64,000 bases of DNA, taken from assembly GCA_963422465.1 (NCBI GenBank), contig OY730175.1:2790001-2854000 (forward strand), given 5' to 3'. A model generated the notes under the pieces. That model was not told where the DNA came from. It saw only the letters and a list, made by a program, of their open reading frames with translations, and did no database searches. Each line of letters begins with the position of its first letter. Within the stretch, counting starts at the first letter, position 1. The stretch is from Lichina pygmaea. Lineage: Eukaryota; Ascomycota; Lichinomycetes; Lichinales; Lichinaceae. Of this stretch, positions 1 through 10,720 are shown in pieces. Position numbers and translations under genes: made by a program.

Positions 1-1524
1 AACAATCACAATGTGCGTGGGTAGGGGAGAGGTTCTTGGTGAAGAGATTGCGCAAAGAAAGCACCAATGCAGTCAAATAGTGAACAGCCAGAGTGAATAA
101 GAGTATTGCACTTGAATTTCCCATCTAGGATACAAGGAAGAAACAAGCACTTGTTGTCTAACTGCTGGTCTGGAGACAGATAGCCAACATGGAGATCTTT
201 TTCATGTCCTTGGGTGTGATGATAACCAAGGACTACTTGTTTTCCGACTCTGGAGTAGTCTCAACAGTGGCAGACTTGGTGGTGGTTGTGGTGGTGGTAA
301 CAACAGGCATACTTTTCACTGGACAGAAGGTTGAGATGTGACCTTGGTTTCCACAGTAGAAGCACAGGCCTTTGCTTTGGTGATGTTCTCACTCTTCTGG
401 CGTCAGCTTAGAGTGGCTGAGATCCATGGTAGGACTTGGTGGCTGTGGTGTGAAGGCTGGCTTGATGAACCCTGGACACAGAACTGAAGCTCCTGACTGT
501 GGAACTGAGGCTTGGGTGGGAGGTGCTTGATGTGGATGGCGAGAGTTGGCAGAAGTGGGACATAACTGGTTGTCCTGCAGCTGGCATTTCTCAACAAGCT
601 TCTGATAGCTGATGTTCTTGAGGTTGATGCTGACAAGCTGCTTGGCAAGCTCTTCAGAGACAGTACATCAAAGATAGCACTTCAAGGCCTTGTTGTTGAA
701 GCCTGTGTGTGGAGCATACTCATTGAACTCTGTGAAGAACTCAGCAAAGGAACAGTTGGCCTGACACAAGATGATAAGCTTTCTCTGAGCTAGGAACTCT
801 GGGTCTTGGTCAGAGAAAGTGTTCCGGAGATCTTGGACAATATTATGCCAGTCAATGTACTGGCCAGCCGTGATCTTAGCTGAGATATAGGACTGCGCAG
901 TGCCAGTCGTGCGTGAAAAGACGTACGTAATCTGTGATATTTCCGTGGGGTACCAGTCAGTTTTGAGTGTCATCTTGAGTGACAGTGACATGATGAAGCT
1001 CTCAAGCTTCTCATGCATGATTTCCGTGTTTCCACTATTGCCACTGAAGATCTCTGGGTCAGCAGTACGTTCAGACTTGGACTTGGGAGTAGTGTTAGTA
1101 GCTTGAATTCACATGAACTCTGCAAACATGTTGCGAAGGAACTTGTTATTTCCAGCAACTGGCATAGCTTGGTCTGGTTGTTGAGACATGACAAGAACAT
1201 GAACATGGCTTGGTGAAGTGTGTTATAGTTGGGTAGGTCTTTCGTAGTGTGACAAGGCAATAGCAGAGCAGAACTCAAGCCTAACTGATTTGGTAACCTT
1301 GACCTGACTTGGCTTGAGACTTGAGACTTGGATTGATGTACAAGACAAAAGACTAGGAAGGAAGAAAAAAAGAAAAGAAGAAGAGAAGAAGCTGGGGAAG
1401 CAGGAGAAGTTCTTATAGGCAGAGGATCAGGCAACAGCGGAGCAAACAGGTAACAGTGCAGATGGGACTTCCCGGCAAGGTGTGTGACTTGTGCCAGATG
1501 TGCAACTGGGCCAGAACCGTGACA
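1..1524 (-). mobile_element. Ty3/gypsy element, partial, running off the left edge (family gypsy-A)
   Basis: The stretch is the reverse-strand counterpart of the LTR and gag part of the gypsy element at 41,446-47,397. The LTR is 1,248-1,524 and the gag region fills 1-1,247. The rest of the element lies outside the window. It is a broken fossil with several breaks in gag, and is more CpG-poor than the 41-kb copy. Confidence 0.85.
1248..1524 (-). repeat. LTR of the left-edge gypsy-A element
   Basis: On the minus strand it begins TGTCACGG and ends GTCACA, matching the LTR at 41,446-41,826. It is about 100 bp shorter because the 41-kb LTR holds an internal duplication. Confidence 0.8.
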
Positions 1525-1731
1525 CAAGCTACCCCTGTCACCTGACCACACTTAGTCAGCTGCTTAGCTAGCAGCTTCTACATAGTGCACTTGTCACTGA
1601 GGATTAGGATTCTCAGTGATCAATCTACACATCCACCTGCAGGCACCTGACAGCTCTGCTCTGACTCAGTTCCACAGCTCTACTAGAGACTCTATTATTT
1701 CCCTCTCTGTTCCAGACTTTAAATACTATAG
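1525..1731. other. Spacer between gypsy-A and SINE, no gene seen
   Basis: AT-leaning, CpG-poor DNA without a recognisable coding region. It probably belongs to an older, unidentified repeat into which the gypsy element and the SINE inserted. Confidence 0.4.
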
Positions 1732-2164
1732 AGGCAGCATGGTGTAGTGGGAAGCTGGTGAGAGTTTCCCGCTATGTGGCACCCATGACCTGGAACTAGT
1801 GGTGTCAGGCCTGGAGAACCTGACTAAACTAGTCATCAGTTCAAATCTGACCCACCCCATGTTCTGCCACAAAAACCCTCAAGATTCATAGAACTTGTCT
1901 AAGATGTACTCCTCGCAAGATGTATGAAAACCCCCAAGAAATAGCTTACCCAATATCTGTCAAGATCCACAAAACTCTGATTACTGTGGTTTTCCTATTT
2001 CCCCTACAGGGTTTGGGGTTTTCCCACAGTATAGACACTACAAACCACAGATTGTACAGTAAATGCGTGAGGTCCCCAAGTGAAGTCTACCAGAGAAAAA
2101 ATTTGTTCAAGAAGTTCTCCATAGCTTAACAGCCAAATCAGTGTAAGAATCAAATCAAATCAAA
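1732..2164 (+). mobile_element. tRNA-derived SINE, copy 1
   Basis: About 430 bp. The head carries a pol III A-box-like TGGTGTAGTGG and a B-box-like AGTTCAAATCT. The tail ends in AATCAGTGTAAGAAT followed by (ATCAA)n. Near-identical copies lie at 38,085, 46,828, 47,492 and 51,576. The target duplication of this copy is unclear. Confidence 0.85.
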
Positions 2165-2514
2165 CTAGAGACTCTCCAGAGCCTGAAGAATCTTCTCTGT
2201 TCCTCTGCCACTACACTGCTGGCTAGAACTCTTGATAGAACACTGCCCAGACTCTGCAAGGCAGCCGGCTCCTAACACTCTGAGCTTATAACTGAAAGCT
2301 GATATGTGTTTCGGCAGAGAATAAATAGATTGGTTTTTTCAACTAAAAATCTAAAAGTGACAACAAAGAAGAAGAAGAAGAAAACTCTGCACTGTCATGT
2401 GCAAGCAAGACAACAATTTAGCTGTCACTCAGAGGAAGGCTGATCTCAAAACCTCTGCAAATCATCAGGCAACTCTTCCAGAGAGTTCTCAGTCAACATC
2501 TACTTATGTATTAA
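2165..2514 (-). repeat. Older copia LTR-like fragment, probable insertion site of the big copia element
   Basis: From about 2,304 the sequence resembles the 290-bp copia LTRs, in the subtype that also matches exon 2 of the host gene at 32 kb. Just left of it (about 2,283-2,291) is a GAGCTTATAAC-like string similar to the copia primer-binding site. The big copia element begins directly after the GCTTG at 2,515-2,519. This looks like a decayed LTR of an older copy of the same family. Confidence 0.5.
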
Positions 2515-2519
2515 GCTTG

Positions 2520-2809
2520 TGTGAACTGGTGCCTGGCCGGGGAATAAGTGTCTTCCTTCTTCTCTCTCTAACTAAGAATCTAGAAGTGACAACCAAGAAG
2601 GAGAAAACTCTGCACACTGTTATGTGCAGACAAACAATTTAGCTGTCACTCAGAGGGAGGCTGATCTCTGAACTCCTGCAAATCCTCAGACTATCAACTC
2701 TCTGTCAAGTCCCTGGTTGACACCAATATACAGTGAGAACTCTCTGCTCTTATGTGAACTTGGCTCTAGCAGCAAGTGATGACTGGTCTTCTCACTCCTC
2801 CAGCTGACA
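2520..2809 (-). repeat. Copia 3' LTR
   Basis: 290 bp, read on the minus strand from TGTCAGC to TTCACA. It is the same length as the LTR at 28,627-28,916. A run of seven C just outside it (2,812-2,818) is the polypurine tract on the element strand. Confidence 0.85.
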
Positions 2810-2834
2810 CACCCCCCCAGTTCAAGTGAGCTGC

Positions 2835-3005
2835 ACAGCAGTCAGGTGTGCTGTCAGGTGGGCATGCAGTCAGGTGCAGAGCTGGTGAGTGTGCAGTCAG
2901 GCACACAGTCTGTGAGTGCACAGCTGGTGGGTGTGGAGCTGGTGGGTGTGGAGCTGGTGGGTGTGGAGCCAGTGGTGCACAGCTGGTGGGTGCACAGCTG
3001 GTGGA
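2835..3005. repeat. Minisatellite of about 15 bp units, left part
   Basis: Degenerate copies of a unit like CACAGCTGGTGGGTG. The array was split by LINE B1::Rep-G and continues at 8,013. The last 13 bp (2,993-3,005) are the left target duplication of that insertion. Confidence 0.8.
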
Positions 3006-6000
3006 TTTTTATTTTATTTTATTCTTACTCTGATTGGGCTGGTGAGCCATGCAGAACTTCTAGATACATACTTTTTTTTCCCAGAAAATCTTTGAAGGAA
3101 TAAAAACTGAGACTTGAGTAAGACTAGAGAATTATCTGGGAGAATATGCAGTGTCTGGAGAAAATAAAATCACAGAGATGATAGGTTTTCTGGTAAGAGT
3201 TGGTGTGCTAAGTTAAACTGGTCTAGTCTTTTCAAAGACATAAACCAGAGAAGAAATTCTTTAAGCACTTTAGGCTTTTGAAGTAAAGTAGAGAAATTGT
3301 AGGAAAGAAAAGTGGCTTGCTGTCTTTGAGTAAGAAACTTGTTACAAGAGAAAGTGATATGTTGAGCAGTCTCTTCTCCAAAACCACAGGAACATAGAGG
3401 GGATTGGAAGTCTGGAACATTTGCTCTGAAAAGAAAGCTGGCGAGTCCTATCCTTGCTGATAGAATCTGCAAGTAAAGACTAGCTTCAGCTTTTCTCAAG
3501 TCTTTGAAAACTTTGAGATTTTTCCTTTGGGGTAGTCTGCAAAATAGCTCCCAGACTGGAGAACACTTCTGTCTGTTTGCCTGCCATCTGGCTTCCCACT
3601 CTTTCTGAAACACTTCTTGAAATTGTTTCTTAGAGTAATCTTGGTTAGTGGTTAGTTCTTCTAGCCATCTTGCTTTCCAGTTAGGTGTGACAGTAGACAG
3701 AGACTTTGGAGGTGTTCTCAGAGTAGAAATAAAAACAGTGATCTGGGAAAAGAGCTTATAGAGAAGTGACAAGAGAGGATTAGAAGAAGTATTAGAAAGA
3801 TAGAAAGATTGTAGGAAAGTTGCTGTTCTGAATTTGAAATAAAGATCAAGAGGTGGTAGGAATACTTCTTCTTCAATAAGAAATGTAGGAGTAGCTTTGA
3901 AGACACCTCCTATAGTTTTTAGACACTTAGTCTGGAAAAGATTCAGAGAAGAAATATTAGAAGGTTTTTTGTGGGGATTGAACCAGACTCCTACTGCATA
4001 GCTGAGAAGTGATCTCAGTATTGCAGTGTAGACAAGTCTAGCAGAGAGAACAGGTAGACCCTATGTAGAAAAAGTAGTTCTGGAAAGTGCTGAGAAAAAC
4101 TTGGAAGCTTTCTGTAACATGATTTTCTGGTGTTTTTTCCAGAGAAGCTTGGAATCATAGTGTAGTCCCAGAATACACACTTCTTTCTTAGGCTGTAGTA
4201 CCACTTCTCCAAGTCTTAGACTGAGCTGAAGATTATCTGTTCTTCTTCTAGAAAAATGGAGAAGTTCATACTTTTCAGGTGCAAACTTCATTCCATGTTT
4301 TCTTGCCCAGTCTAAACACTTTGAGTGAGTAGACTTTAGCTTCAGGAGATTGCTTTTAAGAGAAGGGGAAAATGCCAGAAGGTTTGTATCATCTGCAAAG
4401 CCCAGAGCTGATACACCTTTCTCTGGTGTATGAACAATATTATGCAGATCTGAAATATAGAAAAGAAATAAAATAGGAGAGAGAGGTGAACCTTGAGAGA
4501 CTCCACAGTGTACTGGAAACAAAGAAGACTCTGAATCATCAAAAACAAGAGAGGTTTTTCTTTGGGTAGTGAAAGAAAAGATCCAGTTAACAAACCAGCT
4601 GGGGATTTCTTTTCTCTCCAGGATTTTCTTGAGAATTTCTGGCAGAACTCTATCATAAGCTCCTGAGATATCTAGAGAAAGAAGACTGGCTACCATTCCT
4701 TCCTCCCAGACTTTTTCAACTTGGGAAATAAGTAGAAATAGTGCAGACTCAGTTGATCTTCCTTTTCTGAAGCCCATCTGGATTTCTGGTAGCAGATTTT
4801 CTTTCTCAGCCAGTTCACTTAGCTTTGTGGCTGCCAGAGCTTCCATCAGCTTCCCAATTGTGTTGAGAAGTGCTATTGGTCTCCAAGCTTTGGCATAGCA
4901 ATAGGATCCTTTGCTAGGCTTTCTCAAGCATATTGTTCTGGCTGCTTTGTATCTGTCAGGGAAATATTCTAGCTTCCAGCAGGCTTCCAGAACTTCGGAT
5001 ATCTTTTCATTGAAAGCGTCTCCTAATACTTTTAGAAATCCATTGGGTAGAGTGTCTTTCCCAGGAACTGTAAAAGGTTTTTTCTTTTTCAGAATATTGT
5101 GAATATCTTCTTTGGAGATTTCCTGAGATAGCTGGTGTTGTTGGTGGTTGGCTGGCTGGTCCTGGGATTCTGGTACTGGCTGGAGAGGTAGAGGGAAGAA
5201 CTGGGTTTTGAATACTTCTACCTTTTCTGTGAAAGTTCTGGCAGTTTCTCTATCTTGCTTTGTGAGCTCTGGAACAATTGGAAGTTCTGGTGGTTTGCCA
5301 GCTTTTTCTTTACCCCACCTGGCTATTTTCCAGTGCTTTTGTGTTTCAGCCAGGTTCTGGATTTGTTGTCTGAATATCTTTCTTTTAGTATTCTTGATCA
5401 GGTATTTCTTTTCCTTTATTACCTTTTCAAGTTTGTAGACTGGTTCTTGGTTTTGGAAGACTTTTCTTCTTAGTTTTCTTTCCTCTTTAATTTTCTCTTT
5501 AATCTCTTGGTTTCACCAGGGAACAGTGTACTTTGAGTCTCTCAGAGGTCTTGTTGTCTTGTCAGCCAGTTCTTGAAGAGCTTTGTCCAGGTTCTCCAGA
5601 TAGTTGTCCACTTCCTCTCTGTTAAGTAGTGGTGGAATAAAGGGAAGATTCTTAGCTTCTTTCTTGACTTGGTCCAGATCTAGTGTTCTCCAGTTTCCTT
5701 GGTGGGTTCTGGCTTTCTTTGGTGTTTCCAGACTTAGGATTGTCTGAACTGGTCTGTGGTCTGAACCTGTGTGGAAGTCTAGGTTAATCTGGGAAGAAAT
5801 AAAGGAATTAAGAAGTGACATAGAAATAAAAGATAAGTCAATAGCAGAGGAGGGAGGCTCTGCCAGTGTTCTTGCTCTTGTTGGTGTGAAAGGTGCTATT
5901 GCCAGCTCTAGTCCCTGATCATCTGTGAGTTCTTTGAACTTAGTAGCTAGTTCAGAGTAGAGTTGGGAGGATTTTGACCAGGATAGGTGGTGGAGGTTTG

Positions 6001-6896
6001 AGTCAGTCAGAAGAATATGTTCTCCTTCTTTCTCCAGTACCTGGGCCAGTACATCCAGTAGAGCTTCTGCTGATACTCTGTAGTTTTCCTGGTTTGTAGG
6101 TGTGAAGTACAGGTTATGTACCCAGAACACTTTTGCTTGCACTCTTATCTCCAGTGATGTTAAATCCTTGCTCCAGAACACAGGGGTTATAGCTGACCTC
6201 TGTATTCTTCTGTTGATTAGAACCAGAGTTCTCCCTAACACTTGGTCTTGAAGAGGGAAGAAGGCTGAGAAGACTGTTGAGGTACTTGTTTCCTGGTATG
6301 GATTTCTCCATAGTTCTTGAAGTGCAATCAGATCCACTTCCTGGAGTCTGGGGTTAGCTAGTAGAAGATCTTGACATGTCTGGCTTTTCTGCACATTATA
6401 CTGGAGAAGGTTGAGAGTTGGTGTACTCATCAAACCTCTGGGTTAGAATCCACAAGTATCTCAAAAGAGTTTTGTTTTGGAAGATTAGTGGTAGTCTTCA
6501 GGTTTTGCAGAGAGGTTGATTGAGAGCTAAGTCTTGCACTTGATCTAGTTCTCACCAGCTCTCCCTGTTTTCTTTTCTTCCCATCCTCTCTATCAGATAG
6601 ATTAGGGCCACTTCCAGTATTGGTGGTCTGGCTTGGAGAGAAGATAAAAGTGGAAGAGATGTTTTCTGGAGTAGTGTATCTTCCAGGTCTGGTGAGCCAG
6701 AATTCTCTAGCTTTCTGTGTGGCTTCCTGCTTTTTAGGTCAGGCTTTTTCCCAAGCAGAGTGCTTCCCTCCACAGTTAGCACATTTGGGAACTAGCTTTT
6801 CTTGAGGAATTAGGTAATCTCTTCTGGCATGTTTTCCTCCACATGCTAGGCACTGTGCTTGAGCTTGGCAGGTTCTTGCCTGGTGTCCAAACTTTG
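3006..6896 (-). mobile_element. LINE B1, Tad1-like non-LTR retrotransposon, 5'-truncated and fused to Rep-G
   Basis: The 3' tail (A/T-rich repeats and a CAGAGTAAGAAT-like end) is at 3,006. The copy then runs through ORF2 (C-terminal zinc finger, reverse transcriptase, endonuclease) into the zinc-knuckle region of ORF1, where it stops at 6,896. There the sequence changes to Rep-G rather than to target DNA. The target duplication CACAGCTGGTGGA (2,993-3,005 and 8,013-8,025) encloses LINE plus Rep-G together. The copy is about 98% identical to B2 over the shared part. Several stops and frameshifts interrupt both ORFs. Confidence 0.9.
3170..6433 (-). pseudogene. LINE B1 ORF2 remnant (endonuclease-reverse transcriptase)
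   Basis: The apurinic-type endonuclease is open from 6,433 to about 5,513 (YNVQKSQ near the start, ALQELW, LLTDSNLHH, GSDHRPV). Reverse transcriptase is open from 4,927 to 4,061 (FRKGRSTESA, LDISGAYDRVLP, QGSPLSPILF, GFADDTN). The C-terminal part (3,772-3,170) keeps the CxCGxxEETxxHxxxxC finger. The three parts are separated by stops and frameshifts, notably between 4,930 and 5,510 and between 3,770 and 4,060. No RNase H domain is recognisable between reverse transcriptase and finger. The copy is dead but young, because most of each domain is still open. Confidence 0.9.
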
Positions 6897-8010
6897 CCAC
6901 AGTCGTACTATGCCAGAACATAGTGTAGAGTTGGCACCCCCCCACAGGGTCTCTACTACGCTTTCCCACAGTCCCGAGGTCTCTTGCACTCCGCTGTACG
7001 TGCTCACCCCTGGGATCCTGCTTCGGAGCGCTGGGTCACCAGCCCAGAGCCCATGCTCCAACTGTAGTTTGCTCCCTGAGCTTGTTGTTTGCAGCCTAAG
7101 CCTGCACTCTGTACAAACCAGCATGCGCATCTGTCCTCTCAGGCTGTATAGACAGTCTTGTAGTAGGCCCAGGCCCTACCTTCGTCACTGCCATTATATA
7201 CCACACCTCGTAGTTGTTAACTGTTTTGTGTTACCTTCGCAGATCTCTCGTACGAAGGCTGACCATGCCTCGCAGGCCTTACAGATCCTGCAGGCTGTGC
7301 CAGCACCTGCAGGGCTGCCTTTCCAGCCCACTAACCAAGTAGGGAGGAGTTCTCCTTGGTCCACTGTCACCTGTGAGGCCCCAGTTGCACCTGTTGGCCC
7401 ACTGGATAACCCAGTCCCCTGGCCCCAGATTGTGGATTGTACGAAGAGACTTCGTGGCAAGGCCTTAGGCAAAACCATCAAGCCAGCACTTTGGCTATCA
7501 CACAGCCCTTAGGCACTGGAGTGGTGACATCTCCTTGTATGACCACTCTCCTTCTTTAACAGGTGGTCCCTGTTTGATTAACAACACCGCAGTGCCAAGG
7601 CCACTCCCCCCCTAGCAGATTCTCACATGTTAGCTGGAGACTCTGCTAGGAGGGTGACATGATGAGAACTCCTCTTGACTACTCCAGAGGTGCCCTATCA
7701 GACACCTAGACTTCACATCCACCAGCTGTGGAGCTGGCTTCAGACTGTAGCGTACACGGTAGTCGTCTGTCGGGTGGTTTTCCTCTCCCAAGCTTGGTCG
7801 CAGTCCTCTGTTCTGCTGTAGCTGTTTCACGGGGGCATCCAGGGTGCCTGCGTGACATCTCCGGTGGCCTGTCACTCCGCAACACCAGCAGCTTGACCGG
7901 TGACTTGATTAGCTCTCGGTGCAGCGACTACGAGCAGCCTTGGAAGCCGCCCACCATCGACTGCCCTGAGGTTCCCAGCCTGCACCACATGGAGGTTCGA
8001 GTTGTTGCAG
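6897..8010 (-). mobile_element. Rep-G copy 1, 1,114-bp foreign segment fused to the 5' end of LINE B1
   Basis: A GC-rich segment of 1,114 bp whose two boundaries are identical to those of copy 2 at 15,234-16,347. In the orientation of insertion (minus) it starts CTGCAACAACTCG and ends ACGACTGTGG, then continues as LINE B. A 245-nt minus frame (7,630-7,875) resembles a gag-like stretch with a damaged zinc knuckle in front of KQLQQNRGLRPSLGEEN. A plus-strand open frame covers about 200 codons. Neither is recognised with confidence. I read Rep-G as a cDNA of an independent transcript captured by LINE template switching. Confidence 0.7.
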
Positions 8011-8012
8011 AC

Positions 8013-8330
8013 CACAGCTGGTGGATGCACTGTTGGTGAGCACACAGTCAGGCACACAGTTGGTGGGTATGCAGCTGGTGGGTGCACTGTCAGTGGGCAC
8101 ACAGCTGGTGAGTGTGCTGTTGGTGGGCATGCAGCTAGTGGGCACACTGTTGGTGGGCACACAGCTGGTGGGTGTGCTGTCAGGCACACAGTCAGGTGTG
8201 CTGTTGGTGGGTGTGCTGTCAGGCACGCAGCTGGTGGGTGCGTAGTCTGTGAGTGCGGAGCTGGTGGGTGTGGAGCTGGTGGGCACACAGCCAGTGGGTG
8301 TGCTATCAGTGTTTGTTGATGTTGTGTGTG
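8013..8330. repeat. Minisatellite of about 15 bp units, main part
   Basis: About 20 degenerate copies of GCACACAGCTGGTGG-like units. On the minus strand they read as Thr/Ser/Pro/Cys/Val-rich five-residue repeats (PTSCV, PTNST) in frame with the copia pol fragment to the right. The plus-strand reading gives Val/Gly-rich shadows. The first 13 bp are the right target duplication of LINE B1::Rep-G. Confidence 0.8.
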
Positions 8331-8581
8331 TCAGGTCAGAATCTGTTGCTGAGTCTGTTGCCAAGTCTGTTGTCAAGACCTGTGGTGAGGAGGCTTGTGT
8401 TGATGTCTTTTTCAATAGCTTGTTCTCAATCACATACTGCCTGTAGTACATCTCCATGATAGTGTACAGGGTTGATTTGTACATCAGTATCTGCAGATGA
8501 CTCTGCATGTCCCAATAGCCTCTGACGTCCTTAAAATGTCTGTACAACACTGTGCTTGTCTGGAATAATGGGATATATATA
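8331..8581 (-). pseudogene. Copia pol fragment downstream of the protease
   Basis: The minus strand reads a fragment with GYWDMQSH and YRQYVIENK, similar to the stretch that follows the protease in fungal copia polyproteins. It ends at the 13-bp duplication TGGGATATATATA (8,569-8,581) created by LINE B2::Rep-G. The partner piece with the protease starts at 16,351. A fossil of the big copia element. Confidence 0.6.
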
Positions 8582-9330
8582 TTTTATTTTATTTTATTCT
8601 TACTCTGATTTGGCTGGTGAGCTATGCAGAACTTCTAGATACATACTTTTTTTTCCCAGAAAACCTTTGGAGGAATAAAAACTGAGACTTGGGTAAGACT
8701 AGGGAATTATCTGGGAGAATATGCAGTGTCTGGAGAAAATATAATCACAGAGATGATAGGTTTTCTGGTAAGAGTTGGTGTGCTAAGTTAAACTGGTCTA
8801 GTCTTTTCAAAAACATAAACCAGAGAAGAACAACTCTTCCCAGAACCACGTTCTTCAAGGACTATCATTTTTGACAAACACCACAATTTGTCATATATTC
8901 TGGAAAACAGCTGAGTTCCTCTCTGATACCACTCAAACCTTAAGGTGAAAACCCATCACCTTTGAGAACCACGCCTGTTTGTCAAAAGTTGTGATCTTGA
9001 ATCCACAATCTTTTTCTTCAACAACCAGCAATCTACCCACAACCACAGAGAGAGTCTCAGGATAAGAGGAATGGTTAGAGTCTGACTGACTCTGGAGCTA
9101 GCAGAGTCTTTGGCTCAAGGAAAGTCTAGATAGGGGGTCTGGTCCCTAGTCTAGGTTAATACTTCTAGCTTTGCCCAGAGCTTAGTTGGAAAAAGCTGCC
9201 CAGGAAAGTCTAGTCTTGGGGATTGGTCCCAGGACTAGATTATTACTGCTGGGAAACCAGGTGACTCTTCTTTCTGGCAGTACTCTGCAGACAGAAAACA
9301 CCCAACCAGTGCCAAACAATCTCTAACATA

Positions 9331-10720
9331 GCTCCCAAGAAGAAAAAACCCACCTCTTCAGAAAGTAACACCAGAGCTACACCAGCTATACTCTCCCAAC
9401 CAGCTTCCAGTCTGCCTAGCACCCAGTCCAGCTCTCCTACCCTCCAACCAGCTCTCCAGAATGACTACAAACTAGTAGACTCCTGGATCAAAGCTCAACC
9501 AGTCCCAGAATCTATTCTGAAAAGCTGGGAAAATATCAAAAAGAACTCCTTCTCTACAGAAGCCCAGTCTAGCTCTACTGGCCTCACCAACAGAATCTTC
9601 CAGGAGCTGGAGAATATCAACAAGTGGCTGGACAAACAAGAAGCCAAGCCATCATATGCCCAGGCTGTCCAAAAATCTATTCCAGCACAAATCCCTCTAC
9701 CTGCAAGAATTCTCAAAGAAGTTCTTGTACATCCTGGTATCCAGCCACCTGACATGGCTAATAGAACTCACATCCAGCTTTTCCAGACTCTTCAAGACAG
9801 ACTACCCAGCCCCTACAACAAGTAGGTCAGAGAAGTAAGGAAACTTCCTTCAGGGGATATCCTTATTAACACAGAAAGCCAAGAGACTAAAGTCTTCCTA
9901 GAGAAAAACCCTGCCCGGGTATCAGCTATCTTCACAAAGGAAGCAACCATCCAGCCCAAGAGATTCCCAGTTCTGATCCATGGAGTCACAACAGAAGATA
10001 TCCAACCTGAAGACCTGGAGAAAACCTGCCAGATAATCCAGAACAGCAACCCATCTCTGAGCAAACAAATCACTATCCTGAGAGCCTACTGGTCTAAGAA
10101 GGCTATAGCTCAAAAGAAGCCAGTTACCTCTCTCCACCTGGATCTGGCTACCCCTGAACAAGCCAATCTTTTGATTGAGAGTGGGCTAGTGCTGGGGCAC
10201 AGGATGCATGAAGCAGAACCTTTCCTGGCAGACACAGTCATTGCACAATGTTTCAAGTGCTTTGGCTATGGGCACCAAGCACGCTTCTGCAAGAACAAAG
10301 CTGTGTGTGGTGCCTGTGGAGGCCAGCATGAAAGGAGAGCCTGCCAAGTTCCTGAACAGCTTCTCAAGCCAAAATGCTGCAACTGCAGAGGAGCTCACCC
10401 AGCCTGGGCTAGTGTCTGTCCAGTACGCCAGGAAGCAGCCAAGAAGGCAAGAGAAGCATGGAACACACACCCAGGAAAATATGAGATCCCAACAGCTACC
10501 TCTGTTCCAGCTCTACAACCCCCCCCCCAGTTATGTCTTTCCCTCTCTCTCAGTCTCTACCAGGAGGGAAAAAACGTAAAACAGCTGAGCCAAGCAGAAG
10601 CTCAGAGTGACTCAGAGGTGCACTCCCAGAAGTGCAAATTCTTTCTTCAAGATCAGCCAACTCTGGAGGAAAGCTACCAGCTAACTCCTTCAAGATCTTT
10701 GATGCTGAGATGTCTGCATG
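9331..10720 (+). pseudogene. LINE C1 ORF1 remnant (RNA-binding, three zinc knuckles)
   Basis: Homologous along its length to the intact ORF1 of LINE A1. The C-terminal third (10,171-10,510) keeps three knuckles: CFKCFGYGHQARFC, CGACGGQHERRAC and CCNCRGAHPAWASVC. At the position where A1 starts with ATG, both C copies read ATA (ACATAGCTCCCAAG). One in-frame stop lies near 9,823, and a run of nine C near 10,520 shifts the frame. Confidence 0.85.

Noticed and set aside
7996-8010. GGTTCGAGT at the Rep-G end as a pol III B box
   Set aside because: No A box at the right distance and no tRNA-like pairing. The match is short and incomplete.
6897-8010. Rep-G as a DNA transposon
   Set aside because: No terminal inverted repeats, and no target duplication of its own. 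The duplication encloses LINE plus Rep-G together.
8002-8446. Val/Gly-rich open frames on the plus strand
   Set aside because: They are translations of the 15-bp minisatellite on the strand opposite to the copia reading.
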